The position numbers and the translations under genes are program-made. The notes under the pieces are model-generated. The model did no database searches. It was not told where the DNA came from and worked only from the letters and a program-made list of their open reading frames with translations. From Sinobacterium caligoides (GTDB lineage: Bacteria; Pseudomonadota; Gammaproteobacteria; Pseudomonadales; Sinobacteriaceae), in assembly GCF_003752585.1 (NCBI RefSeq), contig NZ_RKHR01000003.1, positions 1 through 64,000 of the forward strand: 64,000 nucleotides of DNA, read 5' to 3'. Within the stretch, counting starts at the first letter, position 1. Every line of letters starts with the position of its first letter. This document shows positions 42,638 through 52,117 of this stretch, piece after piece.

Positions 42638-43564
42638 ATGGTCACAGCCTACATTAGTCATCCCGATTGTGCACTGCATGATATGGGAAATAATCACCCC
42701 GAATGCCCAAGAAGACTGAACGCCATTAGCGATTGCCTGATCGCCGCAGGCACCTTCGATTATATTCAACAAATCGATGCGCCTAAAGCCGAATTACACC
42801 ACCTTCAGCTAGCCCATGATCGCAACTACATCAACAATTTACTGATTAACAGTCCGAAAGAAGGGCTTTTTCGTATCGACGAAGACACAGCACTCAGCCC
42901 TCACACTTTAGATGCTGCAATGCACAGCGCAGGAGCAATGATTAGGGCTGTTGATGGCGTAATGAGCGGCGAGTTTACTAATGCCTTCTGTGCTACTCGC
43001 CCGCCCGGGCATCATGCGGAAAGGGCTAAGGCTAACGGCTTCTGCTTCTTTAACAACATTGCTATCGCAGCGCATTACGCTGTAAAACATCACAGAGTAA
43101 AAAAGGTAGCCGTTATTGATATCGACATTCATCATGGTAACGGCACCGAGGATATCTTAGGCGGCAGCCGACGCATTCAGTACTGGTCTAGTTTCGAGTC
43201 CGACATTTTCCCTTTTCGTGACAATAAGTTACGAAGTCGCCGTAACGTTTCCCTACACCCAATCGCTACAAACTGCTCTGGCAGCGACTACAAAAACCTT
43301 ATTAATGATCAACTCATGCCTTGGATTTATCGCCTCCGCCCCCAATTAATTTTGCTCAGCACCGGCTTTGACGGTCATATTGAGGATGAAATATCCCACA
43401 GTCGATTAACCGATAACGATTACAGGTGGGTTATAGAAAAGATAAACGGCGCAGCTAAGGTGTTCTGTCAGGGTAGAATTATTTCGACACTAGAAGGTGG
43501 TTACAATCTATCGGCACTTGGCCGCTGCGGTGCTGCACATGTAAAAGAGCTAGCAGGGCTATAA
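42638..43564 (+). CDS. Histone deacetylase family amidohydrolase
   Basis: This 308-residue arginase-fold zinc enzyme resembles the bacterial class II HDAC-like proteins and acetylpolyamine amidohydrolases. The active site shows the His pair His125-His126 in RPPGHHAE, zinc ligands Asp163 and His165 in DIDIHHGNGT, and a late STGFDGH with the third zinc Asp. ATG 42638 fits the family N-terminus (MVTAYISHPDC), and ATG 42605 would add 11 residues. It is divergent from and adjacent to the Pat-like acetyltransferase, which hints at opposing acetylation and deacetylation roles, but the substrate is unknown. Confidence 0.9.
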   Translation: MVTAYISHPDCALHDMGNNHPECPRRLNAISDCLIAAGTFDYIQQIDAPKAELHHLQLAHDRNYINNLLINSPKEGLFRIDEDTALSPHTLDAAMHSAGAMIRAVDGVMSGEFTNAFCATRPPGHHAERAKANGFCFFNNIAIAAHYAVKHHRVKKVAVIDIDIHHGNGTEDILGGSRRIQYWSSFESDIFPFRDNKLRSRRNVSLHPIATNCSGSDYKNLINDQLMPWIYRLRPQLILLSTGFDGHIEDEISHSRLTDNDYRWVIEKINGAAKVFCQGRIISTLEGGYNLSALGRCGAAHVKELAGL

Positions 43565-43763
43565 GCTAAACACTGGTTTCGGCCAATACAGAAGATGTGG
43601 TGACACCATCTGTAACCATACTGCACTGTCCGCAGTTAGTGACACGCAGTTTTGGGAAAGAATTAAGAAATTCGCGCTATCGATATAGAAAATATGATAT
43701 AAAAAACGCTCATTACCAAACTATGCCGGGATTCGGCAAACAAATAAAAACAAGGTAATTACT

Positions 43764-45563
43764 GTGTTTAAGCGTTTAAATAAATACTTTTGCTTCTCTC
43801 TCTTCCTTTTCATTTTGACTGCTTGCGGCGGAGGCGGGAGTGGTGGCGGCGCTCCAGACACACCGCTTCCAAGCGACGAAAGCAGCGATACAAACAACGG
43901 CGACCAGAGCGGCGGCGACCAGAGCGGCAGCGGCAGCGGCAGCGGCGACCAAAATGATAACGGTGACGAGACCACCCCACCTGTCATTGAGCCGCCAGCA
44001 CTTCCCGATGAGCGCGCCGCAAGACGCTTTCTTATGCGGGCGACCTTTGGCCCTGTAAAAAACGATATTGACTATGTAATGACCCATGGCTATGAAGCCT
44101 GGATCGACAAACAAGCTATTCTTCCAGCCAGCCTTCATTTCGATCTTTTTGAAACAATGATGACTGAAGATGGCCTCTCTCCCAATCTTAACTGCTTCAT
44201 GCCTCTGGCTGAACAACGTATAAGAATGGACGCATGGTGGCAGCGTGCACTTAAAGCCGAAGACCAGCTAAGGCAGCGACTAGCCTTCGCCTTAAGCCAA
44301 ATAATTGTTATCTCTGAAAAAAATGCCGACCTGTTATGTAGAACGCGTGGAGTAACTAATTTCTACGATATTTTAGTCGCTAATAGCCTAGGAAACTATA
44401 GAGATATTTTACAACAAACCACACTTCATCCGGCCATGGGCTATTACCTTTCAAGTATAAGAAACCGAAGAGAAGCCACTAACAACAATATTTTACCCGA
44501 CGAGAATTTTGCACGAGAGGTGATGCAACTTTTCACTATTGGCTTAAAAGAACTCAATGACAACGGGTCAGTTAAACTAGACTCAGCCAATAACCAGGCA
44601 GAGACTTATAACCAAGAAATGATCATGACACTTGCTCGTGTCTTTACAGGGTTGAACTACGGCGACAGCACAATAGCCATATCAGAAAAGCGTACTCTTA
44701 ATTCAGACATAATCCCTATGAAAGGCTGGATATTCTTCCATGATAATGAAGCGAAAGCTCTATTCAACGGTACTCTACTCCCTAAATTCGGCTTCCCACT
44801 AGATGAAGTTACAGCAACAATCGACAATCTTTTTGAACATCATAATATTGCTCCTTTTATTTCAAAAAGGTTAATACAGCGATTTGTTAGCAGTAATCCT
44901 AGTGATAAGTATGTCGAAAGGGTAGCACAAGCATTTAATGACAACGGCCATGGTAAAAAGGGAGATATGATCGCCATCATAAAGGCGATACTGCTTGATG
45001 AGGAAGCCTTAAACAGCCATTCAGATGGCCAATCCTTCGGTAAAGTAAAAGAACCGCTATTGATGTTTTCAGCACTATGGCGTGCTTACGATGCCACAGG
45101 GGAAAACAACCGCTTCCGCTTTAGCAACAGCGATACAATTAGCGGTCAGAAACCGTTATCTGCCCATTCAGTTTTCAATTTTTACTCACCAACATACTCA
45201 CCTGCTGGGACAATCCGAGATCACAACTTATTTTCCCCTGAGCTCCAAATACTAACTGCACAATCAATAACAAAAACAACTAACGCCCTAGAGGAGTATG
45301 CAAATAGCGCAATACTTAACAGTGAAGAGAGAAATACGATAAGTGTTGATACGAGCTCACTATTGCCACTGGCATCAACTCCCTTATTGCTCGCTGAAAA
45401 ACTCAATATGGATCTAATGGCTGGCTCGATGAGCGACGAGATGAAACAAGTCCTAATCGATTTTATCGAGACAACTCCCTACGAAAACAACGACGGAACC
45501 CTTAGGGTAAATGAAGCCTTATTCTTAGTATTGTCCTCCCCAGAATTCGCCATACAGAGATAA
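43764..45563 (+). CDS. DUF1800 family lipoprotein
   Basis: This 599-residue protein starts at GTG 43764 behind AAGG. The lipobox LTAC gives a lipidated Cys near residue 21, followed by a low-complexity Gly/Ser/Asp/Asn linker (about 22-70, with GDQSG and GSGS repeats). The DUF1800 domain begins at AARRFLMRATFGP and runs to the end. DUF1800 proteins of unknown function nearly always sit next to a DUF1501 protein, as here 4 bases downstream. A glycine-serine tether would place the folded domain away from the membrane. No catalytic residues can be named. Confidence 0.9.
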   Translation: MFKRLNKYFCFSLFLFILTACGGGGSGGGAPDTPLPSDESSDTNNGDQSGGDQSGSGSGSGDQNDNGDETTPPVIEPPALPDERAARRFLMRATFGPVKNDIDYVMTHGYEAWIDKQAILPASLHFDLFETMMTEDGLSPNLNCFMPLAEQRIRMDAWWQRALKAEDQLRQRLAFALSQIIVISEKNADLLCRTRGVTNFYDILVANSLGNYRDILQQTTLHPAMGYYLSSIRNRREATNNNILPDENFAREVMQLFTIGLKELNDNGSVKLDSANNQAETYNQEMIMTLARVFTGLNYGDSTIAISEKRTLNSDIIPMKGWIFFHDNEAKALFNGTLLPKFGFPLDEVTATIDNLFEHHNIAPFISKRLIQRFVSSNPSDKYVERVAQAFNDNGHGKKGDMIAIIKAILLDEEALNSHSDGQSFGKVKEPLLMFSALWRAYDATGENNRFRFSNSDTISGQKPLSAHSVFNFYSPTYSPAGTIRDHNLFSPELQILTAQSITKTTNALEEYANSAILNSEERNTISVDTSSLLPLASTPLLLAEKLNMDLMAGSMSDEMKQVLIDFIETTPYENNDGTLRVNEALFLVLSSPEFAIQR

Positions 45564-45567
45564 TTTT

Positions 45568-46941
45568 ATGAATAATTACAATAGATCTCGTCGTCGTTTC
45601 ATCAAAAAAATGTGCCTCACAACTGCCGCTGCCACAAGTAGCCTTAATGTCTTTCAACAAGCTATAGGCTCCACTGCTGCTGACGACTATAAAGCTCTTG
45701 TCTGCATCTTCTTAAATGGCGGCAACGATTCATTCAACATGTTCGTTCCCCTTGATGGCGCGGAATATCAAAGCTATCAAGACTCCAGAACAAACCTCGC
45801 CATTCCTCGGGACTCACTCTTACAAGTACAACCCAGCAACATAGCTGCTGCAAACTATGGCTTTCACCCTGCAGCCTCAGCCTTTAAAACACTATTTGAC
45901 AATGAAGACCTATCTATCCTGGCAAATGTGGGAGCACTAACCACCCCTGTGAATCTAAACAACCTAGACACTGTTGAAAAACCCCCGCATATTCACTCCC
46001 ACCTAGATCAACTAAACTTTTGGCATAGTTTAGACAAAACATCACAACACCTATCAGGCTGGGGGGCAAGAGCGTTAGACAAGATTAATACTTCGATACC
46101 CCCCAGCAACACAGTAATACCTAATGCATTTACCTTTTCCGACTCTAGCTTATGGTTATCAAGTACAGAGAGACCATTCAGACTTGACTCGTCTGGCTCT
46201 GTGAAACTGAATGGTATTCTTGAAAACAGTCAACAAGGAGACAGCCAGGCGCAAAAGAGAACCAATGCATTCCTTAAGTTACTAGAAATAAACAACAACC
46301 ATTTATTTATCGACGAGTTTGCAAAAATTCAGGCCAAGGCTCAAAGGCGAAGCTGGGTTATGTCTCGGGCATTAGATCAAGCTGACACCAACTTAGATTC
46401 AATTAACTGGCCAAATCATGCTTTAGCGAAAGACCTAAACATTATTGCAAAAACTATTTCAGTGAGATCGCAGCTAGGACATAAGAGAGACATTTTTTAC
46501 ATTGATGCTGGTGGTTGGGATACACATAGTAATCAGCTGTCACGTCATGCTCTGCTACTTACACAGCTCAGCGAGTCTATGGCGGCCTTCAATGACGCAA
46601 TGAAATCCATGAACATTCATGACAAAGTCACAACTTTTACAGGGTCTGAATTTGGCAGAACACTCACCAGCAATGGCGATGGTACAGACCATGGATGGGG
46701 CGGCCATCAACTCATTATGGGCGGAGCCGTCGACGGCGGTAAGTTATTTGGCGCGTTTCCAAGTCTTGAAATTGGTGGCCCAGATGATTACGGGCGAGGC
46801 CGAATAATACCCACGACGTCTATCGATAGCTATGGTGCAACGTTAGCAAAGTGGATGGGTGTCAATGATGATGAGCTACACCAGATATTTCCTAATCTCG
46901 TCAATTTTAACGAAAAAGATATCGGCTTTTTCAGCAGTTAG
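45568..46941 (+). CDS. DUF1501 family protein with Tat signal
   Basis: This 457-residue protein has a twin-arginine signal (SRRRFIKK, then an Ala/Thr-rich stretch, cleavage near QQAIGS), so it is exported folded. The domain belongs to the alkaline-phosphatase-like/sulfatase-related DUF1501 family: FLNGGNDSFNMFVPL near the start, and FTGSEFGRTLTSNGDGTDHGWGGH late, which may form a metal site. It is 4 bases after the DUF1800 gene and co-transcribed, a conserved two-gene unit. Its stop overlaps the stop of the convergent thioesterase gene by four bases. Confidence 0.9.
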   Translation: MNNYNRSRRRFIKKMCLTTAAATSSLNVFQQAIGSTAADDYKALVCIFLNGGNDSFNMFVPLDGAEYQSYQDSRTNLAIPRDSLLQVQPSNIAAANYGFHPAASAFKTLFDNEDLSILANVGALTTPVNLNNLDTVEKPPHIHSHLDQLNFWHSLDKTSQHLSGWGARALDKINTSIPPSNTVIPNAFTFSDSSLWLSSTERPFRLDSSGSVKLNGILENSQQGDSQAQKRTNAFLKLLEINNNHLFIDEFAKIQAKAQRRSWVMSRALDQADTNLDSINWPNHALAKDLNIIAKTISVRSQLGHKRDIFYIDAGGWDTHSNQLSRHALLLTQLSESMAAFNDAMKSMNIHDKVTTFTGSEFGRTLTSNGDGTDHGWGGHQLIMGGAVDGGKLFGAFPSLEIGGPDDYGRGRIIPTTSIDSYGATLAKWMGVNDDELHQIFPNLVNFNEKDIGFFSS

Positions 46942-47408
46942 TTCTTCTCACGCAACACAACAGGCGGCAATATTGCATACTCCCCTTTGAAACTAACAGC
47001 CACCTTGCCTTCGGCCAATATTGTTGAAGACAAGGTGATTTTGGCCTTCCCTTTTTGCTTAAAATCAGCAAGGAACATCTCAAAGTCCCCTTCTTCAATA
47101 TCACATACAGCACTAAAAACCTGCTCTGATACAGGACGCAGATAATCGATCTCTCCGCGACTGACCACAAGATTACAATCAACCTCTGCCGCTTCTGTCT
47201 GTAAATACACCATCCCCCAACAGCTCATTACTGCCAAGCAGTAGAGACTACCACCAAAGGCCGTAAACTTATCGTTGATGTTAGGTGAAAGAGGGGCGCT
47301 GAGCTGCAAACGACGGCCATCATAATAACTGACCTCCATGCCAATCTCTTGCGCAAGAGGAAGGTGCTGCTGAAAAAAACTTGTTAATCTTTGCTCGATT
47401 GGCTGCAC
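46938..47408 (-). CDS. YiiD-type hotdog thioesterase
   Basis: This 156-residue protein matches the putative thioesterase domain found at the C-terminus of E. coli YiiD (TIGR02447-like), with PLSPNINDKFTAFGGSLYCLAVMSCWG carrying the hotdog helix. It starts at GTG 47408 with a weak ribosome site. It probably hydrolyses an acyl-CoA or acyl-ACP, but the substrate is unknown. It lies downstream of alr on the same strand, separated by a terminator. Confidence 0.85.
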   Translation of the reverse strand: MQPIEQRLTSFFQQHLPLAQEIGMEVSYYDGRRLQLSAPLSPNINDKFTAFGGSLYCLAVMSCWGMVYLQTEAAEVDCNLVVSRGEIDYLRPVSEQVFSAVCDIEEGDFEMFLADFKQKGKAKITLSSTILAEGKVAVSFKGEYAILPPVVLREKN

Positions 47409-47448
47409 GTTTAACGACCCATAAATATTAAAAATTAATTATAAAAGA

Positions 47449-47478
47449 AAGCCGTTGATTAAGCACAATCGACGGCTT
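47449..47478 (-). terminator. Terminator of the D-amino-acid/5-oxoproline operon
   Basis: AAGCCGTTGATT (47449-47460) and AATCGACGGCTT (47467-47478) form a 12-base stem with one T-G wobble and a six-base loop. On the minus strand it is followed by TTCTTTTAT. It begins about 55 bases after the alr stop. Confidence 0.85.
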
Positions 47479-47534
47479 CACTAAAAGCTGCTGCGTTACG
47501 GGTCATTCTACCCTACCCTCGCATTTTTCGTCAG

Positions 47535-48620
47535 CTAGTCGACGACAATCCTTGGCGTGCGCATTGGCATTCGTGCCAGAAGCTCATAACCTATCGTACC
47601 TGCATAACTCGCAACCTCGTTGACGCAGATATTAGTCCCCCAGAGTTCGACCTCATCACCTATGGCAACATTTTCTATGTGACTAACATCAATGCTAAGC
47701 ATGTCCATCGAAACACGGCCGACTAACTCAGCACGCTGATCCTTGATCCACACAGGCGTCCCAGATATCGCGTGCCTCGGGTAGCCATCACCATAGCCTA
47801 TGGCAACTGTCGCAATCTTGCTGCGCTTTGGCGCGACCCAGGTACGGCCATAGCCAACGGATTCGCCTCGATCAACTTCACGCAAGGCAATGATGGCGGA
47901 TCGTAGTGTCATCACCGGCTTTAACGGCAATACTGCATCATGCTCTGTCATTAAGGGTGAGTTGCCATAGAGCATAAAACCCGGTCGATTCCACTGCCCT
48001 CTTGCTTCTGGCCAAGCAAGTAAAGCAGGCGAGTTCGCCATACTCAATTCGACGTTAAGATCTTGAGTAAGCTCGAGTAAATGAGCAATCTGCAGCTCAG
48101 TTGTGTTATCACTAAGATCATCAGCTGAAGAAAAGTGCGTTGCGACAACTATTGCGTCATTGGCAACGAACGGGCAATGAATTAACCGTTCATAGCAAGT
48201 CGCAAACTCATTAGCAGCAAGCCCAAGGCGGTGCATGCCAGTATCAGCTTTTAGCCACACCGTCAGCTCCTGCTTTAAGGGAGCTGCGACGATCGCATCA
48301 ATCTGCTGCCGACAACTCGACATCAACCAAAAGTTTTGCTCACTTGCCGTCATCACCTCGTCGGCGGTAAAGGCCCCCTCTAATAGCAAAATGGGCTGGT
48401 TAATACCTGCATTTCTAAGCTCAAGAGCTTCCTCAATACAAGCAACGCCAAAAGCAGGAGCTAAATCGGCCAGCGCTGATGCCACAGCAACAGCACCATG
48501 ACCATAAGCATTAGCTTTGATAATTGGGATAGCGCGACCTTTATCAGATAGCCGCTGCGCATAACGGTAATTATGGCGTAACGCGGAAATATCCAATAAA
48601 GCTTTGGTTGGACGAGCCAT
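47535..48620 (-). CDS. alr: Alanine racemase
   Basis: This 361-residue fold-type III PLP enzyme interconverts L- and D-alanine. The PLP lysine is Lys35 in PIIKANAYGHG. Other hallmarks are GMHRLG near residue 130, GYGDGYPRHA near 262 and VSMDMLSIDVS. ATG 48620 follows GAGAGGG, and the GTG four codons upstream is rejected. It is the last gene of a seven-gene run, 66 bases after dat, and is followed by a terminator. D-alanine from Alr is the natural donor for the neighbouring aminotransferase. Whether a second, housekeeping alr exists elsewhere cannot be seen. Confidence 0.95.
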   Translation of the reverse strand: MARPTKALLDISALRHNYRYAQRLSDKGRAIPIIKANAYGHGAVAVASALADLAPAFGVACIEEALELRNAGINQPILLLEGAFTADEVMTASEQNFWLMSSCRQQIDAIVAAPLKQELTVWLKADTGMHRLGLAANEFATCYERLIHCPFVANDAIVVATHFSSADDLSDNTTELQIAHLLELTQDLNVELSMANSPALLAWPEARGQWNRPGFMLYGNSPLMTEHDAVLPLKPVMTLRSAIIALREVDRGESVGYGRTWVAPKRSKIATVAIGYGDGYPRHAISGTPVWIKDQRAELVGRVSMDMLSIDVSHIENVAIGDEVELWGTNICVNEVASYAGTIGYELLARMPMRTPRIVVD

Positions 48621-48686
48621 AAGCCCTCTCACAATATAAGTTGTGCCGGTAAAGCCTTGGCTCTACAGGCGCCCGCTAATTAACGC

Positions 48687-49544
48687 TTAATAGTTGAATT
48701 TACCTTCTGAAAACAACTGCTGCGCAACAACCCACACGTCACCGATTTCACCATTACCAACAGGCTTACCGTCAATCGCGACTACCGGCCCAACCTCTTT
48801 CGATGAACTCGTTAACCAGACCTCATCTGCAGCATCGAATTCTTCTCGGCTCACTGCGCGCTCCTCAACTTTTATACGGCCATCTTTACGTAAGATATCG
48901 AGCAACATGAAACGAGTAATACCTGGCAACAAAGCGTTACTCAGCGGCGCAGTAATAACAACACCATCTTTGACTATATAGGCGTTAGTTGAGCTACCCT
49001 CCGTTAAGAAACCGTCAACATCAAACAAAATACACTCTTGGTTACCTTCATCAACGCCTTTTTGGTAATGCAGGACATTGCCAAGTAGGGCAGTCGACTT
49101 TATGTTACATCGCTTCCAACGTAAATCTGTACTTGTTGATACTGAATAAGAGTTGGCCTTACTCTTATCGGCAACAGGCGCCGGTGGAATTTCGAAAGCA
49201 AACGCAAATACTGTCGGCTTCACCCCTGATGGAAAGCTATGTGCACGCTTAGTATCTGCACCACGACTGACGTGGAAATAGATGCCTAGGTTTTCACCAT
49301 CGTTCTCCCCGTCTAGCTTTAAGGCTATTGCCTTCCATTCCTCATGGCTCATCGCTAGCTCAATACCTATTGCTTTCAAGCCATCGTTCATGCGATCCAT
49401 GTGTGGGCCAAAACCAACAAGACCACCGCTATAACAGGGCACTACCTCGTAAATACCATCGCCAAACAGGAAGCCTCTATCCATAGGGGAGATTTTAGCT
49501 TCATGCATTGGCATGTATTCGCCATTGAGATAGACAGTACTCAT
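48687..49544 (-). CDS. dat: D-amino acid aminotransferase (class IV)
   Basis: This 285-residue fold-type IV PLP enzyme transfers the amino group of D-alanine to 2-oxoglutarate, yielding D-glutamate and pyruvate. The PLP lysine aligns to Lys149 in KRCNIKSTALLGN. The Arg100/His102 pair in DTKRAHSF matches the R-x-H carboxylate trap of Bacillus D-AAT, favouring it over branched-chain aminotransferase. MDRGFLFGDGIYEVVP near residue 21 and GSSTNAYIV are typical. ATG 49544 follows AGAGAG. It lies between the DUF4392 gene and alr. Confidence 0.9.
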   Translation of the reverse strand: MSTVYLNGEYMPMHEAKISPMDRGFLFGDGIYEVVPCYSGGLVGFGPHMDRMNDGLKAIGIELAMSHEEWKAIALKLDGENDGENLGIYFHVSRGADTKRAHSFPSGVKPTVFAFAFEIPPAPVADKSKANSYSVSTSTDLRWKRCNIKSTALLGNVLHYQKGVDEGNQECILFDVDGFLTEGSSTNAYIVKDGVVITAPLSNALLPGITRFMLLDILRKDGRIKVEERAVSREEFDAADEVWLTSSSKEVGPVVAIDGKPVGNGEIGDVWVVAQQLFSEGKFNY

Positions 49545-49601
49545 AATTTTCTCTCTTAATTTACAACGGGTCCCGTTGGACACAAATTAACAACAAAAGG
49601 T

Positions 49602-50471
49602 TTATTTAATGCTAAAGCCTGTTAACTGGCGCAGCTGCTCGATCAATTCATCGCCCGCTGAAACAGGCAAACCATCTTCAGTCAGCGTATTCTCTCTAGT
49701 GACACCATCCACGCTACCGCGATTGGATAAATAACGCAAAATTGTTATCGGCCTCACCAGCTGAAAGAGATCTTCGTCATTGGCAACTGACAACAGCGCA
49801 ATCAAACCATGTGCGCCCCAGTTGGACACATCAGAGATCAGCAGCTCATCGCAGCCGGTCACCGTTGGCACGATATCAAGCTGCTTAACTGTTGTATAAA
49901 TATTGCCCATGCCAATCTCGTTACCGCCGTCACCCACAGCAATAGTGGGGCACTCGGCCTGGTTAAGGAATTCGTCAAAGCTCGCACACCGTGCACTTAT
50001 ATCCTCACCGCGCATATTGAAGTAGCCAGCGCCTTTTGACAGGCCTGGGCGCTCAATAGAAATAACCAGCTCGGGCGACAAAAGAGCGAGGGACTGTTTA
50101 GCCTCCTCCACTCGCGTCGCAATAGCGTTAGTATTGATTGTATGTACACAATAATCTGCTGATAACGCGCTCGCCAGAGGGTCGCCACAGACAATTACAG
50201 GCCGTGCACCAAGGTGCTTAAGTACATCATAAAGCGCTATCGCACCAACCGGCCCATCTGTCTCGAAGGTATCCAGCACAGGAAAGCCCGTACCGATAAG
50301 AACCGTCCCTTTTACCCGGTTGATTAGTTTGGCGGCCCGACCGTAATACCCTGGCCTCAATGAGGCTTGCATCTCTTTCATGCCACGTAAATTACGCTTA
50401 ACCAACAAGTCTTCGACTTGTTGGCTCAACGATTGCTCTGATATTGTCAGCTCAACTTCCAATGATGACAT
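49602..50471 (-). CDS. DUF4392 protein (D-glutamate cyclase C-terminal-domain-like)
   Basis: This 289-residue protein has the DUF4392 landmarks GTGFPV and DGPVGAIAL (about 61-80), SIERPGLSKGAGYFNMRG near 138-155, and GDGGNEIGMGN near 180-190. The domain forms the C-terminal half of vertebrate DGLUCY, which converts D-glutamate and 5-oxo-D-proline into each other. It has no signal peptide. ATG 50471 follows TTGGAG. It lies 36 bases after pxpC and 57 before dat in the same run, with the DUF1445 half at the other end of pxpABC. Which half carries the cyclase active site in bacteria is not settled from the sequence. Confidence 0.85.
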   Translation of the reverse strand: MSSLEVELTISEQSLSQQVEDLLVKRNLRGMKEMQASLRPGYYGRAAKLINRVKGTVLIGTGFPVLDTFETDGPVGAIALYDVLKHLGARPVIVCGDPLASALSADYCVHTINTNAIATRVEEAKQSLALLSPELVISIERPGLSKGAGYFNMRGEDISARCASFDEFLNQAECPTIAVGDGGNEIGMGNIYTTVKQLDIVPTVTGCDELLISDVSNWGAHGLIALLSVANDEDLFQLVRPITILRYLSNRGSVDGVTRENTLTEDGLPVSAGDELIEQLRQLTGFSIK

Positions 50472-50507
50472 CGCTTACTCCAACCTCAATACACAAGCCA
50501 ACGGCTA

Positions 50508-51443
50508 TTATTCAATGCTTAATAATTCAATTTTTTCACGACGGCAGTGCGCCAAATGCAATTCGTTATGGGCCTCTTCAATACTAATAGCACTGAAAAA
50601 AACCTCCGCTCCGGCCATCAATTGAGTAAGCTTATACAGGTCAATCCCTATCACAGAGCCAATTTTCGGGTAACCACCAATTGTCTGCCTATCATTAATC
50701 AGTACGATAGGTTGACCATCTGCGGGAACCTGCACAGCACCCAAACATATCCCTTCGGAAAGTAGCGCCGTTTCATTGGTAGCGATGGCCGCACCCTCAA
50801 GACGGTAGCCCATACGGTCGCAGCTGGCGGAAACTTTGTAAGGCTCGCTAAAAAATGTCGCCTTTTGTAAATCACTGAAAAGAGCTTGCTGATAACCAAG
50901 CACAACCCTTAACGTGACACTTTTGTGATAACGAGGTCTATGATCAACAGGGAGCCGCTTGAGCGGAGTCGTCCCGCTGGGCTTGATGGGTAGTACAGTG
51001 CCGGCACTCAACTTATCACCGTCAAGGCCACCAATACCTTCTCGCATTACTGTAGAGCAGCTACCAAAGCTCTGCTTAACTTGTAACCCTCCCGCAACAG
51101 CAACATAGCAACGACACCCTTCTTTGGCGTAACCTAACTCTAAAGCCTGCCCTGCACGCATGCTAAGACCCCGCCATTGCTCTACAGGCTGCCCGTCTAT
51201 TTTGACTTCAACAACCGCCCCCGTCACAGCGACCACCGTGTCAACATTAGCAATTAATTTTAAACCACCGACGGTACACTCGATCATCGCCGCGTCAGCT
51301 TCATTGCCAAGTAGGCGATTCGCCCAATAGAACGCCTCACTATCCAACGGCCCACCAGTCGTCAAACCAATAGAGTGGTAACCGAAACGACCTGAATCTT
51401 GAATCAGGCTCAGCATACCAGGCGACTTTACGGTTAAACTCAC
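50508..51443 (-). CDS. pxpC: 5-oxoprolinase subunit C
   Basis: This 311-residue protein belongs to the biotin-dependent carboxyltransferase-like KipA family, now known as PxpC of the ATP-dependent prokaryotic 5-oxoprolinase. Landmarks are GRFGYHSIGLTTGGPLDSEAF (about 19-39), CDRMGYRLEG and NDRQTIGGYPKIGSVI. It starts at GTG 51443, overlapping the pxpB stop by four bases (GTGA), which implies translational coupling. Confidence 0.94.
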   Translation of the reverse strand: MSLTVKSPGMLSLIQDSGRFGYHSIGLTTGGPLDSEAFYWANRLLGNEADAAMIECTVGGLKLIANVDTVVAVTGAVVEVKIDGQPVEQWRGLSMRAGQALELGYAKEGCRCYVAVAGGLQVKQSFGSCSTVMREGIGGLDGDKLSAGTVLPIKPSGTTPLKRLPVDHRPRYHKSVTLRVVLGYQQALFSDLQKATFFSEPYKVSASCDRMGYRLEGAAIATNETALLSEGICLGAVQVPADGQPIVLINDRQTIGGYPKIGSVIGIDLYKLTQLMAGAEVFFSAISIEEAHNELHLAHCRREKIELLSIE

Positions 51444-52117
51444 AGCTCACCTCCCAATCGTAGAAACTCGTCACGTGTAATCGACTCGAAGCTGACGCGA
51501 TCTCCTGCAACCACCGGCATGCTAGGTGTTTTATCGGGGTCAAACATGCGTTGCGGACAAAGACCGATAAGGTTCCAACCACCGGGAGATACCGCTGGAT
51601 AAACGGCCGTCTGTCTATCTGCGATAGCAACAGCCCCTCTAGGCACTTTCATGCGGGGCGTCGCCAAGCGAGCTGCTGCGATACGTTGATCAACTTCGCC
51701 CAAATAGGCAAAACCAGGTGCAAAACCAATGGCATAGACTCGATACTCTTGCTGCTGGTGAATATCGATCACCTCAGCGACACTCAGGCCAGCTGCCAGC
51801 GCTAATGCAGAAAGGTCGGGGCCAGACTCTTCGCTGTAATAAACAGGCAATGTTACTAACCTTCCTGCATCCGAAGCAGTTGTATTTTCGTGACTAAAAC
51901 TCTGAACCAAAGCATTTTTTACTGCCCAAAAATCAGTTTGCAAAGGGTTAAAAACGATGAGTAGTGAGGCGTACGAAACAACCGTATCGACAATACTCTC
52001 TCCCATCAATGCCAATAGTGCTACCTGTGTTTGTTGAATACGCTGCGACACCTCAGGGCTTGGCGTCTCGGAAAAATAGGCAATCAGTGCGCTATCGCCT
52101 GCGATTTCTATCCTCAT
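51440..52117 (-). CDS. pxpB: 5-oxoprolinase subunit B
   Basis: This 225-residue KipI-like protein carries YAIGFAPGFAYLGEVD (about 126-141), RVPRG-like KVPRGAVAIADRQTAVYP, and GGWNLIGLCP near the end. With PxpA and PxpC it opens 5-oxoproline to glutamate at the cost of ATP. It starts at ATG 52117, sharing one base with the pxpA stop (TAATG). Confidence 0.94.
   Translation of the reverse strand: MRIEIAGDSALIAYFSETPSPEVSQRIQQTQVALLALMGESIVDTVVSYASLLIVFNPLQTDFWAVKNALVQSFSHENTTASDAGRLVTLPVYYSEESGPDLSALALAAGLSVAEVIDIHQQQEYRVYAIGFAPGFAYLGEVDQRIAAARLATPRMKVPRGAVAIADRQTAVYPAVSPGGWNLIGLCPQRMFDPDKTPSMPVVAGDRVSFESITRDEFLRLGGEL

Noticed and set aside
43776-44216. Minus-strand open frame opposite the DUF1800 gene, alanine-rich
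   Set aside because: It arises from the Gly/Ser repeat on the coding strand read in reverse, with no start context or homology.
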